From assembly GCA_950295325.1 (NCBI GenBank), contig OX485806.1:58833169-58897168 (forward strand): DNA of 64,000 nt, given 5' to 3'. A model generated the notes under the pieces. It was not told the DNA's origin. It was given only the letters and a program-made list of their open reading frames with translations, and did no database searches. A program made the translations under genes and the position numbers. This document shows positions 47,831 through 59,995 of this stretch, piece by piece. This stretch comes from Polytrichum commune. Lineage: Eukaryota; Streptophyta; Polytrichopsida; Polytrichales; Polytrichaceae. Positions within the stretch are counted from its first letter, which is position 1; every line of letters begins with the position of its first letter.

Positions 47831-49210
47831 TGTGAGCCCAATATGGCGCCCACATATGTTCTTAATCGCAAGGGGTTAACAAAACTTGGACTTTCATTTG
47901 TGTTCAAATATTCAAAAATATAAAAACAAGTTGTGTTCTTAGTTATTAGTTGAATTAAGTTGAAGCTAGGGTGTTAGTGCTTGAGTGCTAGAAGGAATTG
48001 TTAGAGTTAGTTAAAGGTTGGTTAATGGGGTTCCTAGGCTTAAAGGCTTAAGCTTAGTAAACGGGGTTCTATTAACCTATATAAATAATCACTAGATTTT
48101 GGCACATCCGCCTGTGGATGCGAGTTGTATGTAAGAGACTGGATTAAGGTCTGGACCAACCCGGGTTTGAATTCGGTTGGTTCCATTGACTGGTGCTATC
48201 CCAAGATGAGCTAGTGATAAAAGCAGGAATAGTCTATAGGCGGATACGGAGAAGAAGTTACTACATATGTGTAAGTAGAACCTTCTCAATTACTTTTCAT
48301 ATTTTAGAGGTATTTTACTTATATTCACCTAACCGCTCACGGTTTATTAAGGTTCGCGGGTTAATTAGAAAAGAAGTCAGTGGTTCAAATTAGATTTAAG
48401 TTAAGTTATTCGTATGAAAAAATCAAGATACTTGTGAAGGACACTAAGATGGCAACGAACGGAGGATGAAGACGAACGAATGAAGGATGACAACGAACGG
48501 TGGATGATGCTAAGCGGATGAAGCCGGACGGATGAAGACCGTTTGATCAAGTGGATGGAAGACCAAGACCGTTGGATCTAGGAATTTTAGGGATAACGGC
48601 TAGGGATGACGGCTACAGTATGACGGATGGCAATTCCAACCGTTAGATGTGGGTATGGTTAGATCTACGGCTAGTAAGGCTTGGTGATGGAAGGGGTAGT
48701 TCCCCGAAGGGAAGGGCGGAGGCTCATTCTTACTCTCTCACTATTGCGATTAATATTATCTTTGTCTCTATCTCTCCCTCACTAGGTAGATGAAGGCACA
48801 AAGTTCTTAGAAGGAAATAATAAGAATGTTTAGCAAAAGGATTTATGAATCCTATGAATGTTGAATGACAAGGTTGGAGTAGGCTTAGTGATAAGCTTGG
48901 TAATATGCCATGTGTGTTGTGATCAAGTAGTGAACCTCAGTGAGAGGTATTATATCATTAGATCTCTAGGTTAATATTATTTAGCCTACAACCTTGAACT
49001 TGAGTTTTTTTAAAAATTTGTGTGAGTGTGATACTCGAGTGTTTGTAAACACTTGAGTTTGAGTTAATAAAGGAAGAGGTGTCAAGTACACTGATTCACC
49101 AATTGGAATGGATATAAGTTACAACTGCTTACCAAGGCCAGTGGAGTTCATGTAAATGATGAGCTCTCACCCGGATTACGACGCTCAAGGGTGGGAGTTT
49201 AGGGCTGACA
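47831..49210 (+). mobile_element. Solo LTR, family B copy 4 (TSD AACCT)
   Basis: 1380 bp, starting TGTGAGCCCAATATGG and ending TTTAGGGCTGACA, flanked by identical AACCT at 47,826-47,830 and 49,211-49,215. A TATA-like CCTATATAAATA lies near 48,076 and a TTAATAAAGG near 49,064 may be the poly(A) signal. It is the shortest family B copy. Confidence 0.9.
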
Positions 49211-49215
49211 AACCT

Positions 49216-51918
49216 AGATCACACAAACAATTGATGAAATGGAGACTACTATCGGAATTAAAAAATACCACTTCAGAGCTGCAAAATAAGCTAAACTATT
49301 ACATGAAAAAATATGGTTTTGAAATTTTAGATTCAACAATTATAAAACCAATTAAAAGTTGCGACAAAGACAAATCAACAACTGGCCCTAATTTGTGAGA
49401 ACCAAGAATCCAATGTTACAAACTTAGTTCATCATGTCACTGTAGTTCAAGAAAATTACTACAATATTCATCAATGGCATGTTTATCGAGTGCCATCTGT
49501 GAAAAAAAATACTTGCTTTGCAATGTAGCCTAGAATTGGATGAAAATGCACTTAAAAGCTACCAATGTCAATTTCTGCCCCTACATAGTTTGGATTTTTC
49601 TATGTGCAAAATAAAAACAAGGATTTTGAACAAGTAATTTTACCTTCTACCATGACGATATTGCAAAAGTATTTGATACAAGTGGATCAAATCTCGTCTT
49701 GGTTTTCCTTGTGTTTGGCTAGTTCAAAGAGGACCTAACCTTATCGTTTGTGAGATTATGACGCTTGACAACATATGGCACACGAACAATTCTTTGGTAG
49801 TAATGAGGTCATTTGCTGCACAAATTCAAATCATTATCAAACCAATTGATCTGAAGAGGCATTTTTTTTGTAGAAATGACAAAACCACTCGTCGCAATTT
49901 TAACCAAGATAATTCCATTGCACAATTGAGTAGGTGGGATTTGTCTATTCTTATTGGAACCAATAGGACATAAGATTGCATAAGCATAAACACTTATACA
50001 AAGGCATATGGACAATGTTTGGAGTGAGACATTGTCCTAGTGGTTTAATCAACATCCTACTCAAAAATAAAATGTTGTGAACTTATTAGCCATTCCATTT
50101 ATTTTCTAGAATTTTGAAATTATATCATTATCATTTTGAACATTTAAGAATTCAAACTTTGTTGAGTTGGTTTATTTTCTTCACATATTTTGTATGTTGC
50201 TAGAACAATGTACCTTAATTTCATATATTCCAAGTAAAAAAAAATTATTTGAAAACCAATTTTCCATAGTTGTAATATCAGAACAACGGTAATAGATCCA
50301 AATATTCACAGATTTCATTTTATTCCACGGTGTGAAGTCATCAAAATGACATATTTTCACTTTACCGCTCATGTCATAGTGTCATTGAGCCATTCCCTAT
50401 ATGCAATATGATCAAATATAGCTACGAAACAACAAAATGTTGGTTGAGATTTGGCAATCATGAAAAACAAGGCCGTTCAAATTTCATTGCTTGATTGCTT
50501 ACAAAAATTACCATAAAAAAACAACACAAAGGTTGAATAGCTTTGAAAAGCATATATGTTAGTTTTGGCCATAATGCAAAGCCATGGGTGTTTCATGTAT
50601 AGTGGTCTTTGGGAATTTTAAAAATTCATTTTACATACTATTGTGCCAAATTTGTCATAAAAAAACCCACGCTTGGAGCCATATGATTGCAAACAACCTC
50701 AGATGGATTTGAGTTGAAGTGCAGTGTGATGGGTGACCATTTTGCATGATTTGTATAACACTTTATTATATCGTAAGAATTCAGGCGGAGACTAGGGCTT
50801 TGCGATGGAATTCTTGACTCAATGCATTCAATATAAAATATGCATTCGCATACAAACTAGTGTGGACAAAATACATCCAAATTGTTTGGTAGTCAATATA
50901 ATTCCATCAAACAACTGGTGGTTTCGAGAAGTTTGGGATATATTTGGTGTTTATTTTTTTAATCAATCTAATCTACATTGTATATTAATAGATTATTGGT
51001 TTGTGGGTCATTCTTCATATAAATATTTTCTTTTAAGTGGATATGTGGAAATATGTTAAGATGAGTCAAAGAGTTTGTTTGGTTTTTTAACCTATTGAGA
51101 TGACTCAAGAATTTTGTTCTTTTGATTTTGCTAATCCTTGGGAATAAAGTTTGTGCAATCATTATGACAAATTGAGTAGAAAATAAGCAATTGATTCTAT
51201 TGATCATCCTGATAATATCAAACTTTGTAGTAATTGCATGCTTGGCTCAATTTAAGGACATGATGAATACTCCAATTTGCATATTCAAACCAAACTTGAT
51301 TTTTTTGAGCCAAAACATAAGGAGTGTTGAACTTTTGTAAAAATGCGGTGCTTGGGTGATGGGGATTCAAGAAAATATAGTGGGTCTTTGCTACTTTAAT
51401 GGTTTGACATAATAAAAAGTAGAAAAAAAAAAAAATTGTTGCGCCAAAAATTACCTTAAATTTGCCCCAATTGATTTTTTCTTTTATTGTTTTATTGGGT
51501 TCAAGAAACTTAGGTTATGAATCCCCCTTCTCCATCTTGATCTATCATTGGAGATGATAAATTGGGCACAATATGAAGGTTCAAATTGTACATATGTTTA
51601 ATTGATTAGTAGAAGGTTTAATAAATATTTGAACAAACTGACTAGAAATAAATTGGCTGGAGCGGAATTACATCATTTGAATAAATAATTACCAATTACT
51701 ACACCAAATTGCAAATGGATGAGCTCGGTTGAGTGGTATCAGTTGAAGATGGACTTGCACATGTTAATGGATTAAATAAGATTCAAGCTAGAATTTTTTT
51801 GAATTTGCCAGTAGTGTGAAAGGAATGGCTCTCAATCTAGAAAATGAGATTGTAGGAATTGTTATATTTGGTAGTAATACTAATACTAAAAATAGAAACA
51901 TTGTCAAACACACCATAT
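49216..51918. other. AT-rich debris without a supported gene
   Basis: Only short ORFs. About 40 bp near 49,992-50,035 match the copia LTR fragments at 14.7 and 18.1 kb. I could not assign anything else. Confidence 0.4.
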
Positions 51919-51923
51919 CTATT

Positions 51924-54199
51924 TGATGGACGCCGTGGGTCGTTCCCTTGCAATTTAGCTCAAGAAGACTCACGGTGAGACATCACGTAAATTTATATTC
52001 GCTTGAGAACTACCGTGCCTCATTAATATGTTCGGTCTTGAATTAATAATCCCTCTCTTCTCCTTATGATATGAATATAATTATTGGAGTGAGCACAATC
52101 TCATTATCTTAATTCTTACTCTCAATGTAAGGCATCATTGATAATAAGAACCATTAGATTTAAAGAAAGCTTCAAGAGGTGTAACACTATCCTTGATCAT
52201 AATATAGTTTTCAATAAGTTATATGAATCCTTAAGGTTCGTAGTTAATAAACATCAATCACACAAATGATAGTAATCTTATAATGACGAAGAATATTCTC
52301 ATATTCTTGAGTCTTCCTTTTTAAGCTCAAGTGTTACTACTTATAATATTGTAACTTGACAAATATGCATATAGTAGTTATAAGTTCATGAACACTTCAT
52401 TAATTGTTTTGCAATGTCACGTTTAACTTCAAAGTGTTTCTTGATGACGATAGTAATTATAACTCTCTTGAGGTTTACTCAAGAGAAAAGAATTCTTCTT
52501 CAATTATTAATGACATCCAACAACTCACAAAGTATCTTAAAAGAAAGAGGTTCAATAACAATTGTAGTAAGTAGATTATCTTATATCAATATTACTTCAT
52601 TCATATGTATTCAAACTTTGATATGAATTTATGTCTTCATCGTTCTTGTCAATCATAAGTTCAACAATCAATATGTAGTATAATATGTGTAATACTTATA
52701 AGTCGATTATGTAGTTATAATAATAAGCTCCTCCTCTTTTGAAGGAGTTTGTATTCGTTAAGAGGTTTTCATTTTAATCATTCATGCATTATAATTTTTC
52801 AAGCATTCAATCACATGTATATTTATAATTCCCTTTTGAGGAGATCAATGATAAGTTCCGCTTTGAGAGATAATCTTGCTTCCTTCACTCAAGTTGTATA
52901 AATTGGTAATTGCTTTCTCAAATCGATCTCTCTCAAAGTTCCATTGATTCTCCAAAATGTCTTGAGCGCTTTGTTCTCACCCTCACACTATCTTTTGAGT
53001 TCTTTATCAAAAGATTCTACTCAATCTACTCTACTCTCGGTTGTTCAATCACTCAAGTTCCAAGTACCGCTTGACAAACTTTGTAAGACAATTTGAGAGA
53101 GAGGTAGAAAGGTCACACGCATTTGTAGAAAAGATAAGTGTATTGCAAAAGTTCCTCGAGAGGAGAGTTACAAAAGCTTCAAGTGATTCTTGACACTCAA
53201 ATTTAAGATAACTTCGTTGTGTATAAAATGAGGTAATAGTCTCCTAATTTGCTTCCCTTATATAGTCTTTTCTTCCTATCCAAAATCTATACTAAGAGTG
53301 GTTGTTAACTTCTACTTTCCTAGATACTTACTATCTTTGATATATGTAGATGATTCCTATCCTAAACGGTTATAACCGTTTCACCATTTGAATGTTCAAG
53401 TCTCTAAGATTCTACTATATCCTTGTCATGGCTACATTGTAATTCCTTTTGAGAATTTAATCAAGTCTTCACATTTGCTTGATTCCAATGATTTGTATTA
53501 AACATACTAGTAGAATCTATCCTTGTCCTATATGCTCATAATGCATATCCAATATTTATACATTCCATAATCATGTTCTCAAAGATTGCCACATTCCTAT
53601 ATACTCCATCATAATGCCCCTTTATCATAATTGTTGATTCTCAAAATCTTACAAATCTAATTACTTGTATAATTATAATCTTTTATCTTCAAAATCCTTC
53701 TTCCCTATATGTTCCCTAATTGCCCCTAACATATCCTCCCTTAATACGTAAAATCCTAACTTTTGTCTAAACACTTAGTTCCCTTTGTTAATTCGGCCAG
53801 CACCCTATGGCCGTGAGTAGTGGATCCTGTCGCCGCGCGTACGCCACGTATTCCCGTGGTGGCTCTATTCCCGTGGCCGAGGTCGGGGTACATGTGTCGG
53901 GTCGGGGTCTGGTCCTTGTCTTTCTCGGCATTTGGCTCTCTTCCTCCCTTCGCTAGTGCTATGCTAACGTATATTGGGCCTCTTCAGGGCCTATCTTTCT
54001 CTGTTAATCTCAATTTGCTTTAAGTCTTTGCTTTGTTTGATCTCAACCAGCTTCTCCCTCTACGCTTTGCTCTGTTTGATCTCAATTGCTTCATAATGTT
54101 AGTACTCAACCTTTGATCTTAATTAGCTTCAAACCAACTTCTTCCTCTACCCTTTGCTCTGTTCGATCTCAATTTGCTTCATAATGTTGGTACTCAACA
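51924..54199 (-). mobile_element. Solo LTR, family C copy 2, inverted (TSD CTATT)
   Basis: 2276 bp, bounded by TGATGGACGCC and ...GGTACTCAACA on the plus strand and flanked by identical CTATT at 51,919-51,923 and 54,200-54,204. It is the reverse complement of copy 1 over most of its length. Near its U3 end a segment of about 100 bp (CTTTGCTCTGTTTGATCTCAA ... GCTTCATAATGTT) is duplicated in tandem, which explains the extra length. The different duplication shows it inserted independently of copy 1. Confidence 0.88.
53364..53381. promoter_or_regulatory. Palindromic MYB/MSA-like site, second LTR copy
   Basis: Same perfect 18-bp palindrome as at 44,184. The TATA box of this minus-strand LTR lies about 100 bp lower. 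Confidence 0.55.
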
Positions 54200-54204
54200 C
54201 TATT

Positions 54205-55855
54205 GTGAATGTTCATGTGGAAAGAACTTTGTTAGGTCATGTGGTTGAGGCTTTAGGAATATTTGTCGATGGAACAAATTCTTGAGATGATGCAAAACAA
54301 AAATATATAGAAATTAAACCTCCCAAGATTATTGCATGTAAACATGTTTACAAACACATGCAAACATGATAAAAAAACAATATATAGTTTGGTTTCTATA
54401 GGTCATGGTCAACGAGAACTTATAATAAGATATAGACAAATTGGAAAAATTACTATCGCTATTGATATTATACTTAACCAAAAGTAGTGTAACGCACAAG
54501 GCACCTTAGATAGTGATAATTTGTACTATGTGTATGTAATGATTGAACAACAATGTTCAACCATGACACAATTAAATAAGATTTTCTCAAAAGCGGGTGC
54601 TTTGGAATATTGCATCATTATAGCAACTACTATTTTACATCTTGCTCCTCTGCAAATTTTAGCGTCATATTCAAGTTGTGCTATGGGAGGATATTTTTGA
54701 CATAACAAAATGCATGAATTAATCATTTATAAAGGCCTTTCAAAGCAATCCATGGCATATCTACAAATATCATTATTACAATGACCATTATGTTACACTA
54801 TGCGATGTCGTCAGTCACATCTATCCGTGGGATTTTCATTCATTTAGATTTGATTGAATGAATCCTAGAAATTGAACAGATGCTCTTAAGGCTAATAGCC
54901 AATAGGGTTGGGGGGCTTTTTATTTTAAAAAAGAAATCAATCAAAGAAATATATTGGGAGGGGCGTTCACAAATCTTATTCGAGGTAACATTCTTGGGTT
55001 TATGAAAGAATTTTTGCAAAAGCATTTGGCAAGGTTGTTTTCATTAATCAATAACAAAAGTTGGGGGCTTGGAGACAATCCAATACCAACATCCATAGAC
55101 ACCTTATAAAAAATTAAGGTGTTTGAATTTCGGAAGACGTGGAGCATCCAAAGGAGAGTTTGTGGGAACATCCAAAAACACGCGGAGGGCGTGGGATTTT
55201 TCTTTCATATCAACTTAGGAGAGGTACTTGGCATAAGAGGGTGCTTTCCTTTTCTTTTGATTAAAAAAAGAAAGAAAATGCACTTAAAAAACCACATACT
55301 TAAATTCTTGATAGGTAAGTTGGTTGACATTGGGGTTCATTTAGAACCTGTGGGGCATGAGATTGGTGAGGGATTGCCACTAAGAATTTTGTGGTATGTG
55401 GAATCACTGTTCGACCTAGAAAAAATAAATCTTAAGGTCGAATTATGTTTAGAAACACAAATTTATGATAGGGTATCGTGGGGGTGAGGTTGAAGTGACG
55501 AGGGATGAGATCTATGTATGTGGACCTAGTGAGCGGTGCCATAAGGTTGGTGGTGGTTGCAAGTGCAAGTTGTTTTTTATATTTTTTCCTTTTACATTGA
55601 CAACATATTAGTGTAAGTTGTTGGCTTTAGTAACCGGGCTCAATGTGGATTTATGATTATAAATTGGAGCCAACATTATCATTTCCTGTCTCTTGGTGTA
55701 TTGGAAGGTCGATTATTTGGCCTCTCATAAATTGAACGAGTGATAGTTTTTTAGCCTACTTCAGCATGAGAATCTACCACCCGAACTCACGTTCTTTGGA
55801 TGGGGTATTTGACGATATGAAGGAGGAGACGCGAGGAATTTATGAATAGTCTTCC
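54205..55855. other. No supported gene
   Basis: Decayed, AT-rich. A 122-residue ORF at 55,119-55,487 (MFEFRKTWSIQRRVCGNIQK) has no recognisable features and may be chance or transposon debris. Confidence 0.35.
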
Positions 55856-55859
55856 AGTC

Positions 55860-56840
55860 AAACATGGATCATATCTCTGCAAATTTGGAAAATCCGGTTC
55901 AGGTGATTGATGAAGAAAAAACGTCAACGCAATACCAATTGTTATGATTGGTATGCATTCGAGCTTTTACCTATCATTTGGAGCATGAAACGCTTCAGAC
56001 TTATGAACAATGAAGAGATGCTCATTGGATGAAGTTGCGTCAAGTGGAGTAATACTAGGAAACTCAAGTGTAGTTGGTTTTTGCATTGAAAAAATGCACG
56101 GTTTCCAATACATTGGCCGCTCCTACGGTTAAAACGGAACAAACATAAGGCACATTTATAGTAGATATGAAGGGTAGTTTCCTTGGAGAATCTAAGTAAT
56201 TTTATTTTTAATCCTTTACAATAATTTTATCTCCATTTGGAGGAGGATTACGAAGGTTTTCGTCAGGATCAATATAGAAGGATTATACACCTTGTATCAT
56301 GTACACAAGGTTGGCAAGATTTTCTAGGAAGTTTGGAATTTTTTTTGGGGAAAACCAATTGGTGAAGGTTTTTTTTATCAACGATTGACAAACGCCTCAT
56401 TAATTGAGCGTTATCCATGATCATCATGGACTATGGTAGGCGGGTGACACTTGCATTTGCCATTATGGAGCAGTACGATTGTGCCCTCTGTCAGCACAAT
56501 GCCACTGGTTTGGTATCTTTGCTAGTGGATTTTAGCAAATCCCGAAAGACTCCGATCACGATTCTAGGATTGGTAGAGATGGAGGTGGATAAGACCTTAT
56601 ATTGTTGTTCTTTTGGGGAGTCGGCCCACGCTAAGAAATATCATCCTTTAAAGCTAATGAAGGCCCATACCGTGAATAATCCAAAGCGGAAGCCAGTTGT
56701 TACCGCTAAGGATTCGACAAAAGAAGATGGTAAACCTTTACCGAAGCAATTGAAATGTTCCCACTATGGGTGAAATAATTACACGGTGGAAAACCACTTC
56801 ACTTTCCAAAAAATTGGAGGTAAAGATTGGCGTCTTGGAG
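55860..56840 (+). pseudogene. Retrotransposon gag relic with decayed zinc knuckle
   Basis: Gag packages element RNA. After several frameshifts, 56,417-56,773 is readable: ALSMIIMDYGRRVTLAFAIM runs into it, then KSRKTPITILGLVEMEVDKT, a basic stretch (NNPKRKPVVTAKDSTKEDGK) and KCSHYG-NNYTVENHF. The last resembles a CCHC zinc knuckle with its second Cys, the His and the last Cys replaced. It lies upstream of LTR family A on the same strand and may belong to that gypsy family. Confidence 0.5.
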
Positions 56841-57614
56841 GAGAGGTATTGGTGGTGATGAAGAGAGGCCAGAATCTATTCTCAGGAAGTGATTATAGGA
56901 ATTTAAGAAACCATGTGAGATACAAAATAAGATGAATTTAATCCGTTGAGGGTAAAAATTATAATTTCGTTAGATCTACCATGGCATTGGAAATATGTCC
57001 CCTACATGATTATATGTAAAATAGGGTGATGAATAATTCTTTCATTTTAGTAATCATTAGAAAAAAATAAGGTTATAGATATTAAATTCCCCTAAAAGTG
57101 TGCAGTAAGATCAATAAGATAAATATGGCTTTTGTATTTGAATGCAATTTTTTTGGGAGTAGGTAGTCTTACAAAATTATATGTCTTATTTTGTTCTATC
57201 CGTGTTTATAACTTATCTATGTTAGCTTGTATATTTTATTATTTCCATATTTATTGGTAACTTTTTAATTAGTATCCAAATGCTATTGGTTGTGTTTTTA
57301 ATGATTTAGGATTGGCATAATTAATCGAAACCAATTGAATGACAAGACGGATGGTATGGAATGTTTTTTGCTCACATAATTGATTTTGCAATGCTATATT
57401 ATTCCATCCATTATTTGGTACTTATATGATTTATTTAAAAAATATGGTGCCAAAAATTAACCTATTTAAATAATTACAAATAAATATAGGGTGCTTAAAA
57501 TATGTCAAAATAGCTTCATATCTAGAAATAGACCATGAACAAATATTGAGAGGTGCATAAATATCCCCCCCTTAAATACTCCATTATCACATGTGATTAC
57601 AAAATGTAAAGGGG

Positions 57615-58515
57615 TGTCATCGCCCCGGGACTCTATTATTGGCATTGAGGTTGGAGGCATGGTTAATGCCTCCTTCTCTCAATAGCAATTAGAGTGTCGC
57701 GCACCTCTCCATGAAGTGTGCCCGAAACACCATGAGCACAAGGGGGACTCCGGTGATTCTAAAATGCCCAAGAACACCTTAATCGGAGGTATGAGCTAGG
57801 AGTTATGGCAATTTGAGAAGGGCGCTATCCCGGGACAAGCCCTGGTACAGCAGTGCCTGGGAGTGATTCCCGAGACTGCCAAGGTTTGAACATGCATAAC
57901 TTCCTTAATACTTGCCTGAATGGGGCAAGTGAGGAGTTCATCGGCATCTACGGGAAGCGTAAATGAAGTTGTAGTGGTTGCTTGATACCATCAAACATCA
58001 TACAAGGAAGTTATGATGGTCTGAAGCTGTTGGGGGCTTCTAGGCCCAGCGGCTAAGGGAAAATGTCTACTTGGCCCCAACTCTTGGCAGAGAAACAATA
58101 GGTTTCTTGACGGTGGGGTAGGGGCCCCGCGTAGAGTCCTAGAGGCTTATATGGGTGAGGTGGTGTGGCCTCACCCACCCGAGGACGAACGGCATGACTT
58201 CCATGGGCTTTGGCCCAATGTGAAGGCATAGTTGCCTAGTATGCTTCGGGTTGTTGTATTGTTGCTCGAGCAATGCAATGATCAACATAAGATTGGACTT
58301 CCATGAATGGAAGTCCACATCTAGGAATGGGTTACCGATTAAGGGGTGAGTCCTAAAAGCAAAGTAGGAGGGTTGGTTCCCCTCTTATGAACTATAAAAG
58401 TCCGGGGTAGGAGGAGCTAACCATAAGCATGGCAGAATGGGAAGGGTTAGCACTTGTAACCTTTGCTAGAAACGAAAATTGGCAAGATTGTTAAGGGAGC
58501 TAGATAGGGTTGCGA
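57615..58515 (+). mobile_element. Gypsy LTR, family A copy 2
   Basis: Starts TGTCATCGCCCCGGGACT directly after the purine tract AAAGGGG and ends near GGGTTGCGATATA. It matches copy 1 (23.6-24.2 kb) over its 5' and middle parts and copy 3 (59.68-59.95 kb) over its last 270 bp. ATATAGAATTTGTGCC then leads straight into pol sequence, so gag and the pol start are missing after it. Confidence 0.7.
58295..58316. repeat. Palindrome in LTR family A (one central mismatch)
   Basis: Arms GGACTTCCAT and ATGGAAGTCC. The third LTR copy carries the perfect version at 59,724-59,745. Confidence 0.7.
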
Positions 58516-58525
58516 TATAGAATTT

Positions 58526-59620
58526 GTGCCAACATCAGGTGGTTCCCCTTTGTTAGAGAGGGAGACCACAAAGTTTGATGATTGGCCATTGGAATTAAGC
58601 CCTTATTTCAATGGTGTTGAGGCACAAAAGGTACGAGCATTCATTTGCTTGTACTGTAGGTGTGTTGTTTTTAGCCTTCAGGATCTTGAAAGCTATAAAG
58701 AAAAATCCATTTACATTTTTCTGGAGGATGACCATCTTATTTTTCAGAAACCTTAAAGGCTTAGTGTTTCCAAGATGATTAGTGTTCAGGCTCATTGTCG
58801 AGAGCTCTTGGCAGCAAGGATAATGAAACTCTCGAACGAGGAGAATGCATGTGCTACGGTTATGCCATCTAAGAATGATATATCAAACAATTGGACAGAG
58901 AAGCGGATGTGCAAAGATCACCATTTACTTATCCGAAAAACTAAGTTGGATCGGTATCCCATGCCAATCCCGAAGGAGTTGTTAGATGCCATCTGATTTT
59001 TCTCAAGTCTTCAGCACCTTGGACTTGAGATCCGGCTATTACCAACTCCCATTACTTGCGGGAGATAAAGTAGAAACCGCATTGTGGGAAATTGATCAGG
59101 ATGGGAATGATCAACTATATCACTAGAAGTTTCTTCTATTTGGCATGAAGAATGCACTTGCTAAGTTTTGTAGAATGATGGACCAGGTCCTCTTAGGCTT
59201 GCCCTTTACTCGATGTTACATTGATGACGTGATCATCTTTAGCAAAACACCACAAAAGCATGTGAGGCATCTGCAAACCATTTCTGAACGGTTGTAGCAG
59301 TGGGAATTGCGTTTGTACCATGGCAAATGTAAGTTTTTCCACGACCGGCTGACATATCTAGGTCATATGATTATTCAAAGAGATCTTGGGGTGTAACAAA
59401 CAAAGGTGGATGCCTTGCAAAAGATCTCGACATTGATCGATGTGCCAAGACTTCGTGCTTTCTGGGGCTTAGCGAATTAGTCTCGACAATTTGTCAAAAA
59501 CTTTAGCTTAATCGCCAAGCTTCTTACCATTCTCACGAACAAGGACCAACCTTGGACTTAGGGTCGTGAGCAATAGTTGGCATTTGAGACATTAAAGCAG
59601 AGAGGGTTTAGGGTCGAGTT
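58526..59620 (+). pseudogene. Ty3/gypsy reverse transcriptase relic
   Basis: RT would copy element RNA to DNA. The frame runs TTKFDDWPLELSPYFNG, then IFLEDDHLIFQKP, MKLSNEENACATVMPSK and LDRYPMPIPKELLDAI. One frameshift follows near 58,995, then FSQVFSTLDLRSGYYQLPLL with the first catalytic Asp, FLLFGMKNALAKFCRMMDQV, the catalytic RCYIDDVIIFSKT near 59,212-59,250, and YHGKCKFFHDRLTYLGHMI. It ends in the connection to RNase H (LRAFWGLAN, FSLIAKLLTILTNKDQPW). About seven stops replace Trp, Gln or Tyr codons. The palm motif is intact but the gene is dead. Confidence 0.85.
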
Positions 59621-59679
59621 CTTCGACGTCCTGATGTCTCCAAATTTGTCTAGTTGCATACATATTGAGGTTCATTGGG

Positions 59680-59946
59680 TTGTTGTAGTATCGCTCCTGC
59701 AATGCGATGATCAACATGGGATTGGACTTCCATGCATGGAAGTCCACATCTAGGAATGAGTTACCGATTAAAGGGTGAGTCCCGAAAGCAAAATAGAAGG
59801 GTTGGTTCCCTCCTATAAACTATAAGGTCCGGGGTGAAGGAGTTAACCATTAGCATGGCGGAATGCGAAGGGTTAGCGCTCGTAACCTTTGCTAGGAATA
59901 AAAATTGGCAAGATGGTCAAGGGGGGCTAGCAAGGGTTGCGACACA
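59680..59946 (+). mobile_element. Gypsy LTR 3' part, family A copy 3
   Basis: Aligns with 58,246-58,515 (CGGGTTGTTGTA..., GTTACCGATTAA, AGGGTTAGCxCTxGTAACCTT). It ends GGGTTGCGACACA exactly where a primer binding site starts, so the LTR 3' boundary is well set at about 59,946. The 5' part is missing. Confidence 0.72.
59724..59745. repeat. Perfect 22-bp palindrome in LTR family A
   Basis: GGACTTCCATG followed by its exact reverse complement; shared with copy 2 apart from one base. Likely a hairpin in the element RNA. Confidence 0.8.
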
Positions 59947-59958
59947 TGGTATCAAAGC
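59947..59958 (+). promoter_or_regulatory. Primer binding site for initiator tRNA-Met
   Basis: TGGTATCAAAGC matches the common plant retrotransposon primer site TGGTATCAGAGC (complement of the tRNA-iMet 3' end) at 11 of 12 bases, directly after the LTR end. Confidence 0.7.
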
Positions 59959-59995
59959 AGGGTTCCAATTTTTGAGCTAGCACTTTGAGAGAGAC

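Noticed and set aside
48100-48190. Possible tRNA-derived SINE (B-box-like GGGTTTGAATTC)
   Set aside because: No convincing A box at the right distance, no cloverleaf, and the position is inside a family B solo LTR.
43526-54199. A single foldback element with inverted LTR arms
   Set aside because: The two arms have different, perfectly matching duplications (ATTTT and CTATT), so they are two separate insertions.
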